Source: Nitrospira sp.
GTDB taxonomy: Bacteria > Nitrospirota > Nitrospiria > Nitrospirales > Nitrospiraceae
Assembly (NCBI GenBank): GCA_029194665.1
Contig: JARFXO010000001.1
Coordinates: 682,001-746,000, forward strand
Reading direction: 5' to 3'
Length of the DNA stretch: 64,000 nucleotides
In this document: in pieces, positions 25,059-34,518 of the stretch
Numbering within the stretch: the stretch's first letter is position 1
Layout: each line of letters opens with the position of its first letter
The notes under the pieces: model-generated
Database searches by the model: none
What the model saw: the letters and a program-made list of their open reading frames with translations, nothing else
What the model was told of the DNA's origin: nothing
Position numbers and translations under genes: made by a program

Positions 25059-26006
25059 CTAAGAGGCCTGAAGTGCAACGGCTGGCTCAAGGTAAGCCGT
25101 GTGTGCGAACGCTGGCTTCCTGTCTCCTGAGGGCTCCACGTTCAGCAGCACCCACTTCTCCGGCTGCGTCAGGATCTGTTGAACCAACCGAGTGTGAAGT
25201 GCATGCCCCGACCGATCCGCGACAATGTGACCGATGAAGGGTGCTCCCAAAAGGGACAAGTCACCGATCAGATCGAGAATCTTGTGGCGGACAAACTCGT
25301 CGCCGAATCGGAGGCCGGAATCATTGACGACCCCGTCATCCGACAACACAATGGTGTTGTCCAGGGTCCCGCCTTTGCCGAGTCCCCGAGCCCACAATGC
25401 TTGAACTTCATACAGAAATCCGAATGTCCTGGCTTCGGCAATCTCATTCTCAAACGTACTGACGGAACAATCATACGTATAGGTTTGTGTCTTGATCAAA
25501 GGATGCTCATAGTGAATGGAGTACGTGATCCTCGGGGTGGAGGACGGTTCGATCCGAACGCGCTTTGATCCCTCGGTCACTTCAATCGGAGCCATAATTT
25601 TGAGAAACGGCTGCTTCCGCTCCTGCGGGACGAGGCCGACGGATTGAATCAGCCGGACAAACGGCGCTGCGCTTCCATCCATGACCGGAACTTCGCTTGC
25701 CGTGACATCGATGAAAACATTGTCGACATGAAGCCCGGACAACGCCGATAGCAGATGCTCAATGGTCTGAACGTGGAAGCCATTGCCGCTGACGGCCGTG
25801 CACAATTCGGTCGGGACTCGATGTTCAATGGAGGCGGAAAGATACGTATCACCGTCTGCCTTACGATTGACAAAAACCACACCGGTGTCAGGAGGAGCGG
25901 GTCGCAGCGTGATCGACGCCGATTGGCCGGAGTGGAGTCCCACGCCCGAACAAGTTACTGCCGATGCCAGAGTTTGTTGGTTGCGCACAAGCCCTCCCTC
26001 ATACAT
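25059..26006 (-). CDS. lpxC: UDP-3-O-acyl-N-acetylglucosamine deacetylase
   Basis: A 315-residue zinc hydrolase carrying out the first committed step of lipid A synthesis. The N-terminus LASAVTCSGVGLHSGQS and the first zinc-ligand region TIEHLLSALSGL are diagnostic. The second metal motif DEFVRHKILDLIGDL and a late HALHTRLV segment are also present. The length matches the family (about 300). The presence of lpxC shows the organism makes lipopolysaccharide. It is a single gene on this strand with no other lpx gene nearby. Confidence 0.96.
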   Translation of the reverse strand: MYEGGLVRNQQTLASAVTCSGVGLHSGQSASITLRPAPPDTGVVFVNRKADGDTYLSASIEHRVPTELCTAVSGNGFHVQTIEHLLSALSGLHVDNVFIDVTASEVPVMDGSAAPFVRLIQSVGLVPQERKQPFLKIMAPIEVTEGSKRVRIEPSSTPRITYSIHYEHPLIKTQTYTYDCSVSTFENEIAEARTFGFLYEVQALWARGLGKGGTLDNTIVLSDDGVVNDSGLRFGDEFVRHKILDLIGDLSLLGAPFIGHIVADRSGHALHTRLVQQILTQPEKWVLLNVEPSGDRKPAFAHTAYLEPAVALQAS

Positions 26007-26632
26007 ACAGACAAATGCCTAAACACCACCAGCCGTATCCTAGCCAAGCAATCAATGTGCCAAAACGATACATCCAGAACTAGTTGATACTACGATTAAA
26101 TACTGCGAATAGGTAAAAATATACCTGTATCTTAAAAAACACAACTGTGTTCTTCAAGAAAAGGCCCCGCAAGAGGAATGTAGGCTGTCGCGACTTGGGT
26201 TGCACCAGAGTCAGGGACATGACACAGGGTAGCGGGCGAACAGCATCAACACCGTGGGAAGGCGAAGTGATCAGCCTCGACCCAAGACGTGGCGGCCGAG
26301 AGATTTTATACGTAAGCACCAACCAAGGATGAAGCGGCTCTTTGAGCAGGATGTTGACTATCGGGTAAATGGGCGGGCGGAACTGTGTCGCGACGCTCAA
26401 CCTGCTGGTCTCAGAGATGAATCCTTCCGAGCACCTGGCGATCCAAGTCGAGCGAGTAACGCCACTCCTCGGATTGCCTTCTGCCAGGTAACGCCCTCAT
26501 TGGGCGCAACAAATCAGCGAGCACGAACCGACAAACGCCTCTGTTCCATCGTTCACAACGCCAGTTCCTAACGACATGTCTCGAACGTTCTCATGATTCG
26601 TCGTGAGTTCCAGCGGTGTATAATGCTCGCGG
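26007..26632. other. AT-richer gap before the decayed sdh genes
   Basis: About 625 bases without a convincing gene. The left part (26040-26150) is distinctly AT-rich and should hold the lpxC promoter. The rest has only short frames with no recognisable product. It looks like old, decaying sequence. Confidence 0.4.
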
Positions 26633-27230
26633 ATGGCACTCCCGTCTAACCATTTCCTGTCCTCAGTCGGCAGTAAAGTTGTCATGGCTCTGCGCGGGTT
26701 AGGGCTCGTGCTCTATGCTAGTCTTCACATGTTGGGAAACCTTCAGGTGTTCGAAGGACCCCTTGCGGTCAATCCCTATGCGGCGCTTCTCCGAGACATG
26801 CCGAACCTCCTCTAGGCAGCCCGAATTGGGTTGCTGAGCCTTGCGGCCCTCCATGTCGTGCTGGCGATCCGGTTGACCTTGCGAAATCGCCGTGCTCGTC
26901 CGATCGCCTAGGCGGTCCGCGAATATCGTCAGGCATCTTTTGCGTCTCGCACGATGGTTACCTCCAGTTGTGTGCTCTTGCTCTTCCTCATATTTCACCT
27001 CCTGCATCTGACGGCCGGCATGATTGATCCCTCTTCTGTCGATCGTCTCGACGTCGAAGGACATCGTGATGTCTATGGGAAGCTCGTCCATACCTTTCAG
27101 AATCCGTTCATCGTGGCGTTCTACTTGGCGGGTCAGTTGGGGCTAGGCTTGCATCTGAACCCTGCCGTCACCAGCAGTTTCCAGACATTGGGGCTGGAAT
27201 ATGCCTCATTCAATCGCCTCTTCAAGGCCG
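26633..27230 (+). pseudogene. sdhC: decayed succinate dehydrogenase cytochrome b subunit
   Basis: One reading frame translates through two in-frame TAG stops (26813-26815 and 26909-26911) to give a membrane protein. Segments are NHFLSSVGSKVVMALRGLGL, SLHMLGNLQVFEG, LFLIFHLLHLTAG, HTFQNPFIVAFYLAGQLG and SSFQTLG. These are the helices and haem-ligand histidines of the b558-type SdhC/FrdC of menaquinone-linked complexes. The C-terminal helix is missing or frame-shifted after about 27230. An intact copy elsewhere in the genome is likely but not shown here. Confidence 0.75.
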
Positions 27231-27272
27231 ACGATGCGGGCGGATCACCGGTGTCCAGGCGACATTCCAGCG

Positions 27273-27562
27273 GGTGAACGCGACTATTTTCTGGAACGCC
27301 GATACCCACGTTTCGGCGATCTCTTCCCACGAGATCTTGCATCCCGTGCCGTGAAAGCCGTGTGCGACGATGACCGTGGCGTCGGGCTGTGCGGTCCGTC
27401 GTGCACTTGGATTTTGCCGATGTCATCGCCCAGCAGGGTCTTGAGGTGGTCCGCGAGCGCTATGGCAACCTCTTCGACATGTATCAGCGGATCACAGGAG
27501 AGGATGCCTACCAGGCACCCATGCGCATTTACCCGGCGCCGCACGATACGATGGGAGGGCTC
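27273..27562 (+). pseudogene. sdhA: decayed succinate dehydrogenase flavoprotein fragment
   Basis: The frame starting at 27273 reads [20 protein letters not shown] and [11 protein letters not shown] different frame from about 27400 continues [39 protein letters not shown] and [15 protein letters not shown]. Both parts belong to the middle of an SdhA/FrdA-type flavoprotein, joined by a frameshift near 27390-27400. The FAD-binding N-terminus and the C-terminal domain are absent, so large deletions have occurred. It follows the decayed sdhC in the normal sdhC-sdhA order. No homology was recognised in the 300 bases after it. Confidence 0.75.
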
Positions 27563-27859
27563 GCCATTCTCAATCGCGAATACCTCCGAGCCGGAGTCGT
27601 CGAATCGGGTCTTCCCGCTGAGCCGGAATCTCCTCATGCAGAGTCCACTTCGCGGACAGGCCAACGGCACGGTCTTCTCTCCTTTCGATTCGTAACCAAG
27701 CGCGATCCCGAGTATCAGCCGCCGACCTCTCCCTACTGCAAAATGTTGATGGAGGCTGATTTGCGCCGGATGGCAATCATCTTGACTGTGGGGGAAAGGC
27801 CTTTATAGTGCGATCATAGATTGGTTGTGGGGCTAGATTATGTGGGAGATGCTCATCGA

Positions 27860-28384
27860 ATGAGTCGGCAGGTGGCTTGTCCGTGCTGTCACAAGCAGGG
27901 TGCATTGCGGGTATGGCCGCAGACCCCGCGAGAACTGATTGCGGCGCTGATTTGGATTGTGCCGTTCCAGTGCCGACATTGCCGCCATCGTTTCCTTGCA
28001 CGTCGCGTGAGCGTGGCGGGATCCTCTCATCCAATCGAGCGCCGCGAACACCTCCGTATCCCTGTTCGTCTGTGCCTGTCGTTTTCCGGGGGAAAAGTGA
28101 GGGGCGAGGGCACGGTGCTGGACCTCTCGTTAGGCGGCTGCATCATCAAGAGCCAGGCCCACGTGCGGGTTGACGATATTTTTTACCTGGAGATCGTTAT
28201 CGCCGAAGATGAAGCTCCCGTCGAAGTAGCAGCCATGGTGCGGTCAGTGAGTACGCGCGGTATCGCCTTTAAGTTTCTCCGCAAGGCCCAAGAGAACAAC
28301 CGCCTTCTGACGTTCATCCAATCCCATTCGGGCTCCACTTCCAACGTCCTCTCCAAGGCCGTCGAGCCGACAGTTACCGGCTAG
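27860..28384 (+). CDS. zinc-ribbon / PilZ-domain protein
   Basis: A 174-residue protein. The start at ATG 27860 (MSRQVACPCCHKQG) puts two zinc-binding pairs up front: CPCC, and CRHCRHRF at about residues 39-46. A PilZ domain follows (ERREHLRIPVRLCLSF, VLDLSLGGCIIKS). PilZ domains bind cyclic di-GMP through RxxxR (RREHLR) and DxSxxG (DLSLGG), both present here. The protein is probably a c-di-GMP-responsive regulator with a zinc-ribbon partner-binding module. Confidence 0.85.
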   Translation: MSRQVACPCCHKQGALRVWPQTPRELIAALIWIVPFQCRHCRHRFLARRVSVAGSSHPIERREHLRIPVRLCLSFSGGKVRGEGTVLDLSLGGCIIKSQAHVRVDDIFYLEIVIAEDEAPVEVAAMVRSVSTRGIAFKFLRKAQENNRLLTFIQSHSGSTSNVLSKAVEPTVTG

Positions 28385-28399
28385 TCTCAAGCTTTTCGT

Positions 28400-28705
28400 T
28401 TAGGTGGGTGTCTCCCAGACAGACGGTAGTGGGTATTCGCTGATCAATCGGTCATGTTCGACTATATCGTACGGCTCAATGGTCAGATCGTTTGGATCCA
28501 TCGGTTCCGTGCAGGCGGAGGAGGAGAGCACATCGATCAACGCTTGTGCCTTGTCTCTTGTCGAAAAGCGGCAGAGCCCATGTTCGGGCATGCCTGACGA
28601 CGGGTGCCAGAAAGCGAGGTCGATCGCACTGCCTTGATAGATGCCGAGGGTGCGGTGTCGTACTTGAAACCCACCAGGTTTACGAATCGACTGCTCCCGT
28701 GGCAT
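28400..28705 (-). CDS. hypothetical protein (101 aa)
   Basis: A 101-residue protein starting at ATG 28705 (MPREQSIRKPGGFQVRH) behind AAGAGGACCT. It has a pattern of beta strands, AIDLAFWHPSSG, then HGLCRFSTRDKAQALIDVLS. No family recognised. It converges on the PilZ gene and is divergent from lemA. The good ribosome site and codon use support a real gene. Confidence 0.65.
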   Translation of the reverse strand: MPREQSIRKPGGFQVRHRTLGIYQGSAIDLAFWHPSSGMPEHGLCRFSTRDKAQALIDVLSSSACTEPMDPNDLTIEPYDIVEHDRLISEYPLPSVWETPT

Positions 28706-28805
28706 AGGTCCTCTTGACCGACATATCTTAATGATTATGCCCATGGTAGCATGATCGCGAGATCTGGGGACACTGCGTTCTGCTCGTCTGCTGAAGGAGG
28801 AACCG

Positions 28806-29408
28806 ATGGGGCGTACTTGGCGGCAAAAGATGGTGATCAGCATAGCGATGATCGTCGTATTGTCTATGTCCGGTTGCGGTTACAACGACCTTCAAGGCTT
28901 GGACGAAGATACAAAGGCTGCGTGGAGCGAAGTGATCAATCAATACCAGCGCCGTGCCGATCTCATTCCGAACCTTGTTGCGACGGTCAAGGGGTACGCA
29001 GCGCACGAAAAAGAGACCCTTGAAGGTGTTGTGAACGCCAGAGCCAAGGCGACAGGGATGCAGATGACGCCCGAGGTGCTCAAAGATCCAGCCGCATTCG
29101 AGACATTTCAAAAGGCCCAAGCCGGTCTGACCTCGGCGCTAGGCCGGCTGATCGCCATTGCCGAAAATTACCCCAACCTGAAAGCCGATCAAAATTTCAG
29201 GGACCTCCAAAGCCAGCTGGAGGGGACGGAAAATCGGATCACGGTGGCGCGCAAGCGGTACATCGACCGTGTGGCGGAATATAACAAGATGGTCCGATTT
29301 TTCCCGACCAACCTCACAGCGAAGCTTCTGCTGCACCTGGAAGAGCGCCCCAACTTTACGGTCGCCGATGAGAAAGCCGTGGCGAAACCACCCGAAGTGA
29401 ACTTCTGA
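28806..29408 (+). CDS. lemA: LemA family lipoprotein
   Basis: A 200-residue LemA protein with a ribosome site AAGGAGGAACCG. The N-terminus is a signal with lipobox-like MSGCGYN. The LemA hallmark AWSEVINQYQRRADLIPNLV and the helical core with YNKMVRFFPTNL are intact. LemA proteins are membrane-attached helical bundles of unknown mechanism, often paired with TPM/YgcG proteins, as here: two TPM genes follow in one operon. Confidence 0.92.
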   Translation: MGRTWRQKMVISIAMIVVLSMSGCGYNDLQGLDEDTKAAWSEVINQYQRRADLIPNLVATVKGYAAHEKETLEGVVNARAKATGMQMTPEVLKDPAAFETFQKAQAGLTSALGRLIAIAENYPNLKADQNFRDLQSQLEGTENRITVARKRYIDRVAEYNKMVRFFPTNLTAKLLLHLEERPNFTVADEKAVAKPPEVNF

Positions 29409-29442
29409 ATCGAGGTTGAGGTGAAGGTTGAAAGGATTCGGA

Positions 29443-30312
29443 ATGAGCCGCCTCGCGTTCTGCTGCTGCCTGGCAGCCGCAACCCTCTTCCTCACCACAG
29501 CTGCCGTTGCACTTGATGTTCCTCCGCTGACAGGGCGGATCGTCGATCTCACCCATGTCTTGCCGAACTCCACGACTGAGTCGCTGACGGCGCAGCTGGC
29601 GACGCATGAAACTCAGTCGAGCAACCAAGTGGCTGTCCTGATAGTTCCCTCCCTCGAAGGCGAACCGCTCGAAGAATTCTCTCATCGTGTTGCGACGAGC
29701 TGGAAACTCGGTCAAAAAGGCTCCGACAACGGCGTTCTGTTGCTCGTGGCGATGAAGGAGCGAAAAGTTCGCATCGAAGTCGGATACGGCCTGGAGGGGG
29801 TCTTGACCGACATTCGCTCGGCACAAATCATCAGGAATGAAATTGTTCCTCGGTTTCGGGCCGGTGACATACCCGGTGGGGTGACTGGAGGCATCAATGC
29901 GATCGTAAAGACCATTGAAGGAACCTATCAGCCGTCCGAGAAGGCAGTGCCTCGGGAGGAAACCGATATCATTGGGCAAGCCGTGGTTGCTGTCGTTGTC
30001 GGACTACTTGTTGGACTCCTGTTCATGAACCTATATCGATTCATCGGGCCGGTCGCGGGAGCAGGGATCACCGCCCTGCTGGCTCCTTGGGTGGTTCCGG
30101 CAATCCTGGCAGGCGGTATCACCCTGCTTCTGTTGCTGGCGATCGGTGCTTCTGGTACCGGGGGAAGGAGAAGTCGGCCCAGCGGTATGGATGATTGGGT
30201 TTGGTACAGTAGCCGTGGCGGCGGGTGGGGCGGAGGTTCATTTGGTGGTGGAGGTGGGTTCAGTGGTGGCGGAGGCGATTTCGGAGGAGGCGGGGCCAGT
30301 GGAAACTGGTAA
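29443..30312 (+). CDS. TPM-domain (YgcG-like) membrane protein
   Basis: A 289-residue protein. The start at ATG 29443 (MSRLAFCCCLAAATLF) gives a signal peptide. A TPM domain follows (GRIVDLTHVLPNSTTESLTA, LQKG-like KLGQKGSDNGVLLLV, KVRIEVGYGLEGVLTD). Two membrane spans lie at about residues 185-205 and 215-240. The C-terminus is a glycine-rich tail with many Gly-Gly-Gly runs (SFGGGGGFSGGGGDFGGGG). It lies 34 bases after lemA and overlaps the next TPM gene by 14 bases. It is probably part of a membrane complex with LemA. Confidence 0.9.
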   Translation: MSRLAFCCCLAAATLFLTTAAVALDVPPLTGRIVDLTHVLPNSTTESLTAQLATHETQSSNQVAVLIVPSLEGEPLEEFSHRVATSWKLGQKGSDNGVLLLVAMKERKVRIEVGYGLEGVLTDIRSAQIIRNEIVPRFRAGDIPGGVTGGINAIVKTIEGTYQPSEKAVPREETDIIGQAVVAVVVGLLVGLLFMNLYRFIGPVAGAGITALLAPWVVPAILAGGITLLLLLAIGASGTGGRRSRPSGMDDWVWYSSRGGGWGGGSFGGGGGFSGGGGDFGGGGASGNW

Positions 30313-30961
30313 AGGGCTGCGACTCACAGCCGAGGAACGGGAGCGAATCAGGCTGGCTGTGCATGCAGCGGAACAACACACGAATGCGGAGATCGTCCCC
30401 ATGATCGTAAGCCGATCCGGGCTCTATCGCGAAGCGCAACATCGCGCCGGATTAGCCCTCGCGCTGTCGGTACTTACGATCTTCCTGACCACTGAATTTC
30501 TGTGGCTGCCATGGGGCTGGCATGCCTCCAATGCGGCTTGGCTGGTACTGGCGACAATCCTGGCCTATGGTGGAGGAGTCTGGCTTGGCACCTTTGTCCC
30601 TATTATTCGCCTGCTCACATCGACCGATCGGATGCAGGGCAAGGTGAAGCTCAAGGCTGAACGTGCCTTCACACAGCATGCCGTCTCTCAGACTCGTGAG
30701 CGTATCGGTGTGCTGATTATGGTCTCTCTCTTAGAGCATCAGATCTACGTGCTTCCGGATCAATGTTTGTTTCGACGAGTCACGATAGAACGGTGGTCCC
30801 AGGTCGCCCAAGCTGCTTTCGACCGAATGGAAACGGGCGATATCGTCGGCGGGTTGTGCCAGAGCATCGATAGGTGCGGCATGCTCCTTGCCGAGGTTTG
30901 TCCTGGTCGTCCGGGGGACAATCCCGATGAATTGCCGAATGACTTGGTACAGGAACCGTGA
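30299..30961 (+). CDS. second TPM-domain membrane protein
   Basis: A 220-residue protein. GTG 30299 is chosen because a GGAGGAGG ribosome site lies 8-9 bases upstream, inside the Gly-rich coding end of the previous gene. The sequence LTAEERERIRLAVHAAEQHT begins a TPM domain (NAEIVPMIVSRSG), interrupted by two membrane spans at about residues 50-70 and 76-100. The TPM part then continues (AVSQTRERIGVLIMVSLLEH, IYVLPDQ). This is the usual partner of YgcG/LemA in three-gene operons. Confidence 0.85.
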   Translation: METGKGLRLTAEERERIRLAVHAAEQHTNAEIVPMIVSRSGLYREAQHRAGLALALSVLTIFLTTEFLWLPWGWHASNAAWLVLATILAYGGGVWLGTFVPIIRLLTSTDRMQGKVKLKAERAFTQHAVSQTRERIGVLIMVSLLEHQIYVLPDQCLFRRVTIERWSQVAQAAFDRMETGDIVGGLCQSIDRCGMLLAEVCPGRPGDNPDELPNDLVQEP

Positions 30962-31091
30962 GGCCCCCCTCCATATCTTGAAGACTCAATAAAATATCGT
31001 TGCCGACCGATAGATAAGAGGTCGGGCGGGCCCGATCGGCAGGCTCGATCTTTGTATAGTGAAATACTACGGAGAAGGAGGGAGCGTCATT

Positions 31092-31622
31092 ATGTGGAAG
31101 CAGGGAGATGGGGAAGGAGGAGAGGGAGAACGGGCGGAAGGAGAACAGACAGCAGGAGAACGGGCAAGGGAGCGGTGGGTGGAGGACAGGCGCAGCCCAT
31201 CAAAGAACGGTCCGACCCTTCCGGACGAGGTCGCCTTCGTCGGCAAAGATGTCGAGTTCAAGGGCATCATCACCTATTCCGGTACAGTCAGGATCGATGG
31301 ATCCTTGGACGGCGAAATTCACACCGACGGTGGCTTACTCGTCGGCCCTGATGCGGTGCTCAAGGCCAAGATTACGGCTGGAACCGTGGTGTGTCACGGA
31401 AACATCACAGGTGATATCCACGCGAAGAACCAAATTCTCCTCCGTGCTCCGGCCGTGGTTCAAGGCAGCCTGACCACACCGGTGCTTTCGATGGAAGAAG
31501 GGGTGGTGTTCAATGGGACGTTGGAGATGAAGCCCCAGGCCAAGGCCGGGGTGACAAGGGACATGGGGGCGAACGTCGTCAATATCACGAGCCGGCCACC
31601 GGTTCAACGACTCGCGGCGTGA
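31092..31622 (+). CDS. bactofilin (polymer-forming cytoskeletal protein)
   Basis: A 176-residue bactofilin. ATG 31092 follows GAAGGAGGGAGCG. Residues 1-45 are polar and Glu/Gly/Arg-rich and disordered. The beta-helical bactofilin domain follows: VGKDVEFKGIITYSGTVRID, GSLDGEI, KAKITAGTVVCHGNITGDIH and GSLTTPVLSMEEGVVFNGTL. Bactofilins polymerise without nucleotides and scaffold cell-shape or envelope machinery. The gene stands alone before murJ. Confidence 0.93.
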   Translation: MWKQGDGEGGEGERAEGEQTAGERARERWVEDRRSPSKNGPTLPDEVAFVGKDVEFKGIITYSGTVRIDGSLDGEIHTDGGLLVGPDAVLKAKITAGTVVCHGNITGDIHAKNQILLRAPAVVQGSLTTPVLSMEEGVVFNGTLEMKPQAKAGVTRDMGANVVNITSRPPVQRLAA

Positions 31623-31796
31623 TACATCATCAACAGGTCTCCTGGCGCGAATCTACAACACGCGCTAGGAGCCTGGCTCCGCAAGAACTCAACCTACCTT
31701 CTTTCCTTATTTCTGAATCGCCCTGCTGTTAAGAAAGTACCTAGAAATCTCAGGTTCGATAGACGCCTCGCGATCGTTCCGCTAGAATCCGGGTCC

Positions 31797-33410
31797 ATGT
31801 CAGAGCCCACCCTTTCGACCAGCGCTCCAGTCAAACTCCAGGACGAAAATCGATCAGTCGTCAAAGCGGCTGGGGTGATCGGTGTCGCCACGTTTTCCAG
31901 TCGTATCCTCGGCTTCATTCGCGACATGGTGCTGGCCAGATTGTTCGGGGCGACGCCGGCGGCGGACGCCTTTTTCATCGCGTTCCGCATCCCCAGCCTT
32001 CTTCGCGAGCTATTTGCCGAAGGTTCGATGTCATCGGCCTTCATTCCTGTGTACACGGAATACCGGACGACGCGGAGCAAACAGGAGGCCTGGGAACTGG
32101 CCAGCGCGGTCTTCACGACGCTCCTGGCCATCGTCACACTGGTGACGATGGTCGGGATTCTGGCCGCTCCTTGGCTTGTCCAGCTGCTCGCTCCGGGATT
32201 TCAGGACCACCCCGATAAACTCGAGCTCACGACGCTGCTCGCCCGCGTCATGTTTCCCTACCTTCTGTTCATCAGCTTGGCGGCGTTGGCCATGGGCATT
32301 CTGAACTCGGTACGAGCCTTTGCAGCGCCGGCCTTTTCACCGCTGTTCCTCAATGTCTTCATCATCATCGGCGCCGTGTGGCTGGCTCCGCTTCTGTCGG
32401 AACCGATCATCGGGGTGGCGATCGGCGTGGTGGCGGGAGGTGCGGCCCAGTTCGTCATGCAGCTTCCGAGCCTGAAACTGCGGGGATTGTTGTTCGGCTT
32501 CCGATTGGAGCCTGACCATCCTGGCCTGCGGCGGATCGGCATGTTGATACTGCCCACGCTGCTCGGCTTGTCTGTGACGCAGATCAACCTGACGGTGAGC
32601 ACGGTCTTGGCGTCCTTCTTCGCCGGTGGACCGACCTATTTGTTTTACGGCATGCGGCTGATCCAATTTCCACTGGGTATCTTCGGGGTTGCGTTGGCGA
32701 CGGCGATTCTGCCGACATTATCGTCACAAGCGGCAAGAGGTGCCTTGGAGGAACTCCGCATCACGCTCGGGTTCGGTCTGCGCATGATCCTCTTCATCAT
32801 CGTGCCGGCGATGGTGGGGTTAATCTTGTTACGCACTCCGATCGTGCATCTCTTTTTTGAGCACGGCACATTCACTGCGCAAGATACGGCTGAAACGGCG
32901 ATGACGGTCCTCTGCTACGCCATCGGCTTGTGGGCATTCGGAGGGGTTCGAATCATCGTCACGGCGTTCTACTCACTGCAAGATACCAAGACGCCGGCCA
33001 TCTCGGCGGCGGTCGCGCTGGCTGCGAATATCCTCTTCTCGCTGGTGTTGATGTCTGTAATAGGTGCGGCGGGGTTGGCACTCGCCACCGCATTGGCGGC
33101 TATGGTAAATGGAATCATTCTGGTGGCGGTATTGAACCGGAGACTAGGCGGAGTTGACTGGAAAGCGGTGGGACGGTCTTCCCTGCGGGTTCTGGGCGCA
33201 TGTATTCCGCTGGTGATCGCCTGCTGGTGGACAGCTGGAGCAGAGGTATGGACGCATCCTGCCGAATGGGTCACCAAATCCGCGATGCTCGTTGCCACTA
33301 TTGGTCTGAGTGTCGGTGGATATCTCGCGGTCCACGCGTTGTTTCGGTCCGAGGAACTCGGGGTGGTGTGGGGGATGGTGAGCAGAAAATTGGGTCGATT
33401 GACGGCATGA
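31797..33410 (+). CDS. murJ: lipid II flippase MurJ
   Basis: A 537-residue integral membrane protein of the MviN/MurJ family with about 14 transmembrane helices. The N-terminal FSRILGFIRDMVLARLFGA and the SMSSAFIPVYTEY segment are diagnostic. It flips lipid II across the inner membrane for peptidoglycan synthesis. It opens a same-strand run with ogt, dtd, a conserved unknown, iaaA and a WYL regulator. Confidence 0.95.
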   Translation: MSEPTLSTSAPVKLQDENRSVVKAAGVIGVATFSSRILGFIRDMVLARLFGATPAADAFFIAFRIPSLLRELFAEGSMSSAFIPVYTEYRTTRSKQEAWELASAVFTTLLAIVTLVTMVGILAAPWLVQLLAPGFQDHPDKLELTTLLARVMFPYLLFISLAALAMGILNSVRAFAAPAFSPLFLNVFIIIGAVWLAPLLSEPIIGVAIGVVAGGAAQFVMQLPSLKLRGLLFGFRLEPDHPGLRRIGMLILPTLLGLSVTQINLTVSTVLASFFAGGPTYLFYGMRLIQFPLGIFGVALATAILPTLSSQAARGALEELRITLGFGLRMILFIIVPAMVGLILLRTPIVHLFFEHGTFTAQDTAETAMTVLCYAIGLWAFGGVRIIVTAFYSLQDTKTPAISAAVALAANILFSLVLMSVIGAAGLALATALAAMVNGIILVAVLNRRLGGVDWKAVGRSSLRVLGACIPLVIACWWTAGAEVWTHPAEWVTKSAMLVATIGLSVGGYLAVHALFRSEELGVVWGMVSRKLGRLTA

Positions 33411-33423
33411 CAGGGAGCGAGCT

Positions 33424-33942
33424 GTGCGACGTGCGGTGATCTTTCATTCGCCCTGGGGCTGGATGGGAATCGTGGAATCGCTGAAAGGGATTCAAGCGAT
33501 TGTATTGCCGAAACGGTCGAAACGGGCCGTCGAGTCCGATCTCAGGGCACAGTCGGACGGATCGTTGCAACAAGAAGAATCTGCTCGACTGGAAGCGGCT
33601 CGTCGGCAGTTGCTCGACTATATTGCGGGGAGACGGAACACATTTGATGTCTCGCTCGATCTCTCGGAAGGAACATCGTTCCAACGGAAAGTCTGGCGGA
33701 CACTGCGACGGGTCCCATACGGCAAGCTCCGTTCATATCAATGGATTGCCTCACGGGTTGGAGGGAAGCACTACGCTCGAGCGGTCGGCAACGCGGTTGG
33801 TGCGAATCCGATTCCGATCGTTATACCCTGTCACCGGATCGTCGCTCACGACGCGTCGCTCGGTGGGTTCTCCGGTGGACTGTCCATGAAACGCAAGTTG
33901 CTGGCTCTCGAAGGGACATTGACTCAATTGCAACGAGGGTGA
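33424..33942 (+). CDS. ogt: methylated-DNA-protein-cysteine methyltransferase
   Basis: A 172-residue single-domain alkyltransferase starting at GTG. The active-site PCHRI (IVIPCHRIVAHDASLGGFSG) holds the acceptor cysteine. GTSFQRKVWRTLRRVPYGKL is the DNA-binding helix-turn-helix region. It repairs O6-alkylguanine by suicide transfer to Cys. It follows murJ by 13 bases and precedes dtd by 9. Confidence 0.94.
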   Translation: MRRAVIFHSPWGWMGIVESLKGIQAIVLPKRSKRAVESDLRAQSDGSLQQEESARLEAARRQLLDYIAGRRNTFDVSLDLSEGTSFQRKVWRTLRRVPYGKLRSYQWIASRVGGKHYARAVGNAVGANPIPIVIPCHRIVAHDASLGGFSGGLSMKRKLLALEGTLTQLQRG

Positions 33943-33951
33943 CGCGAATCG

Positions 33952-34401
33952 ATGAGAGCCGTTCTTCAACGCGTCACGAATGCTTCGGTAGAGGTCGAGA
34001 GAAAGGTGGTAGGTCAAATCCAGGAAGGCCTCATGGTCCTGTTGGGAGTCGCCAAAGGTGATGATGAGACGGATGTGCGATATCTGGTCGAGAAGATTCG
34101 AAGCCTCCGTATTTTTGCGGATGAACAAGGCAAGATGAACCGATCGCTGATGGACGTGGGCGGCGCGGTGCTGTTGGTCTCCCAATTCACTCTGTTGGGC
34201 CGGACCACCAACGGGCGTCGCCCCAGCTTTGATGAGGCTGCTCCTCCCGACCTGGCCAGGTGCCTCTATGAGCAGGTTGCGGCTGATTTGCAGGCAGGCG
34301 GAACGTCGGTTGAAACCGGTGTGTTTGCCGCGCATATGCAGGTGGCCTTGGTGAACGACGGACCAGTGACGTTCGTGGTAGACAGCAGAGAAGGGCGTTA
34401 G
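33952..34401 (+). CDS. dtd: D-aminoacyl-tRNA deacylase
   Basis: A 149-residue DTD protein. [15 protein letters not shown] at the start and the signature [17 protein letters not shown] (Gly-cis-Pro-type active site region with the threonine) are canonical. It removes D-amino acids wrongly attached to tRNA. It is directly downstream of ogt in the same operon. Confidence 0.95.
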   Translation: MRAVLQRVTNASVEVERKVVGQIQEGLMVLLGVAKGDDETDVRYLVEKIRSLRIFADEQGKMNRSLMDVGGAVLLVSQFTLLGRTTNGRRPSFDEAAPPDLARCLYEQVAADLQAGGTSVETGVFAAHMQVALVNDGPVTFVVDSREGR

Positions 34402-34518
34402 TTTGGACTCAAGGTCGGCCGTCGGAGATCCGATAGCATCGACAAGACTGAGAAGCGGTTCGTCATCGAGATCTGATATACTGAGCTCAAGTCTCATCGG
34501 CCTTCGCAGGAGGTGGAG

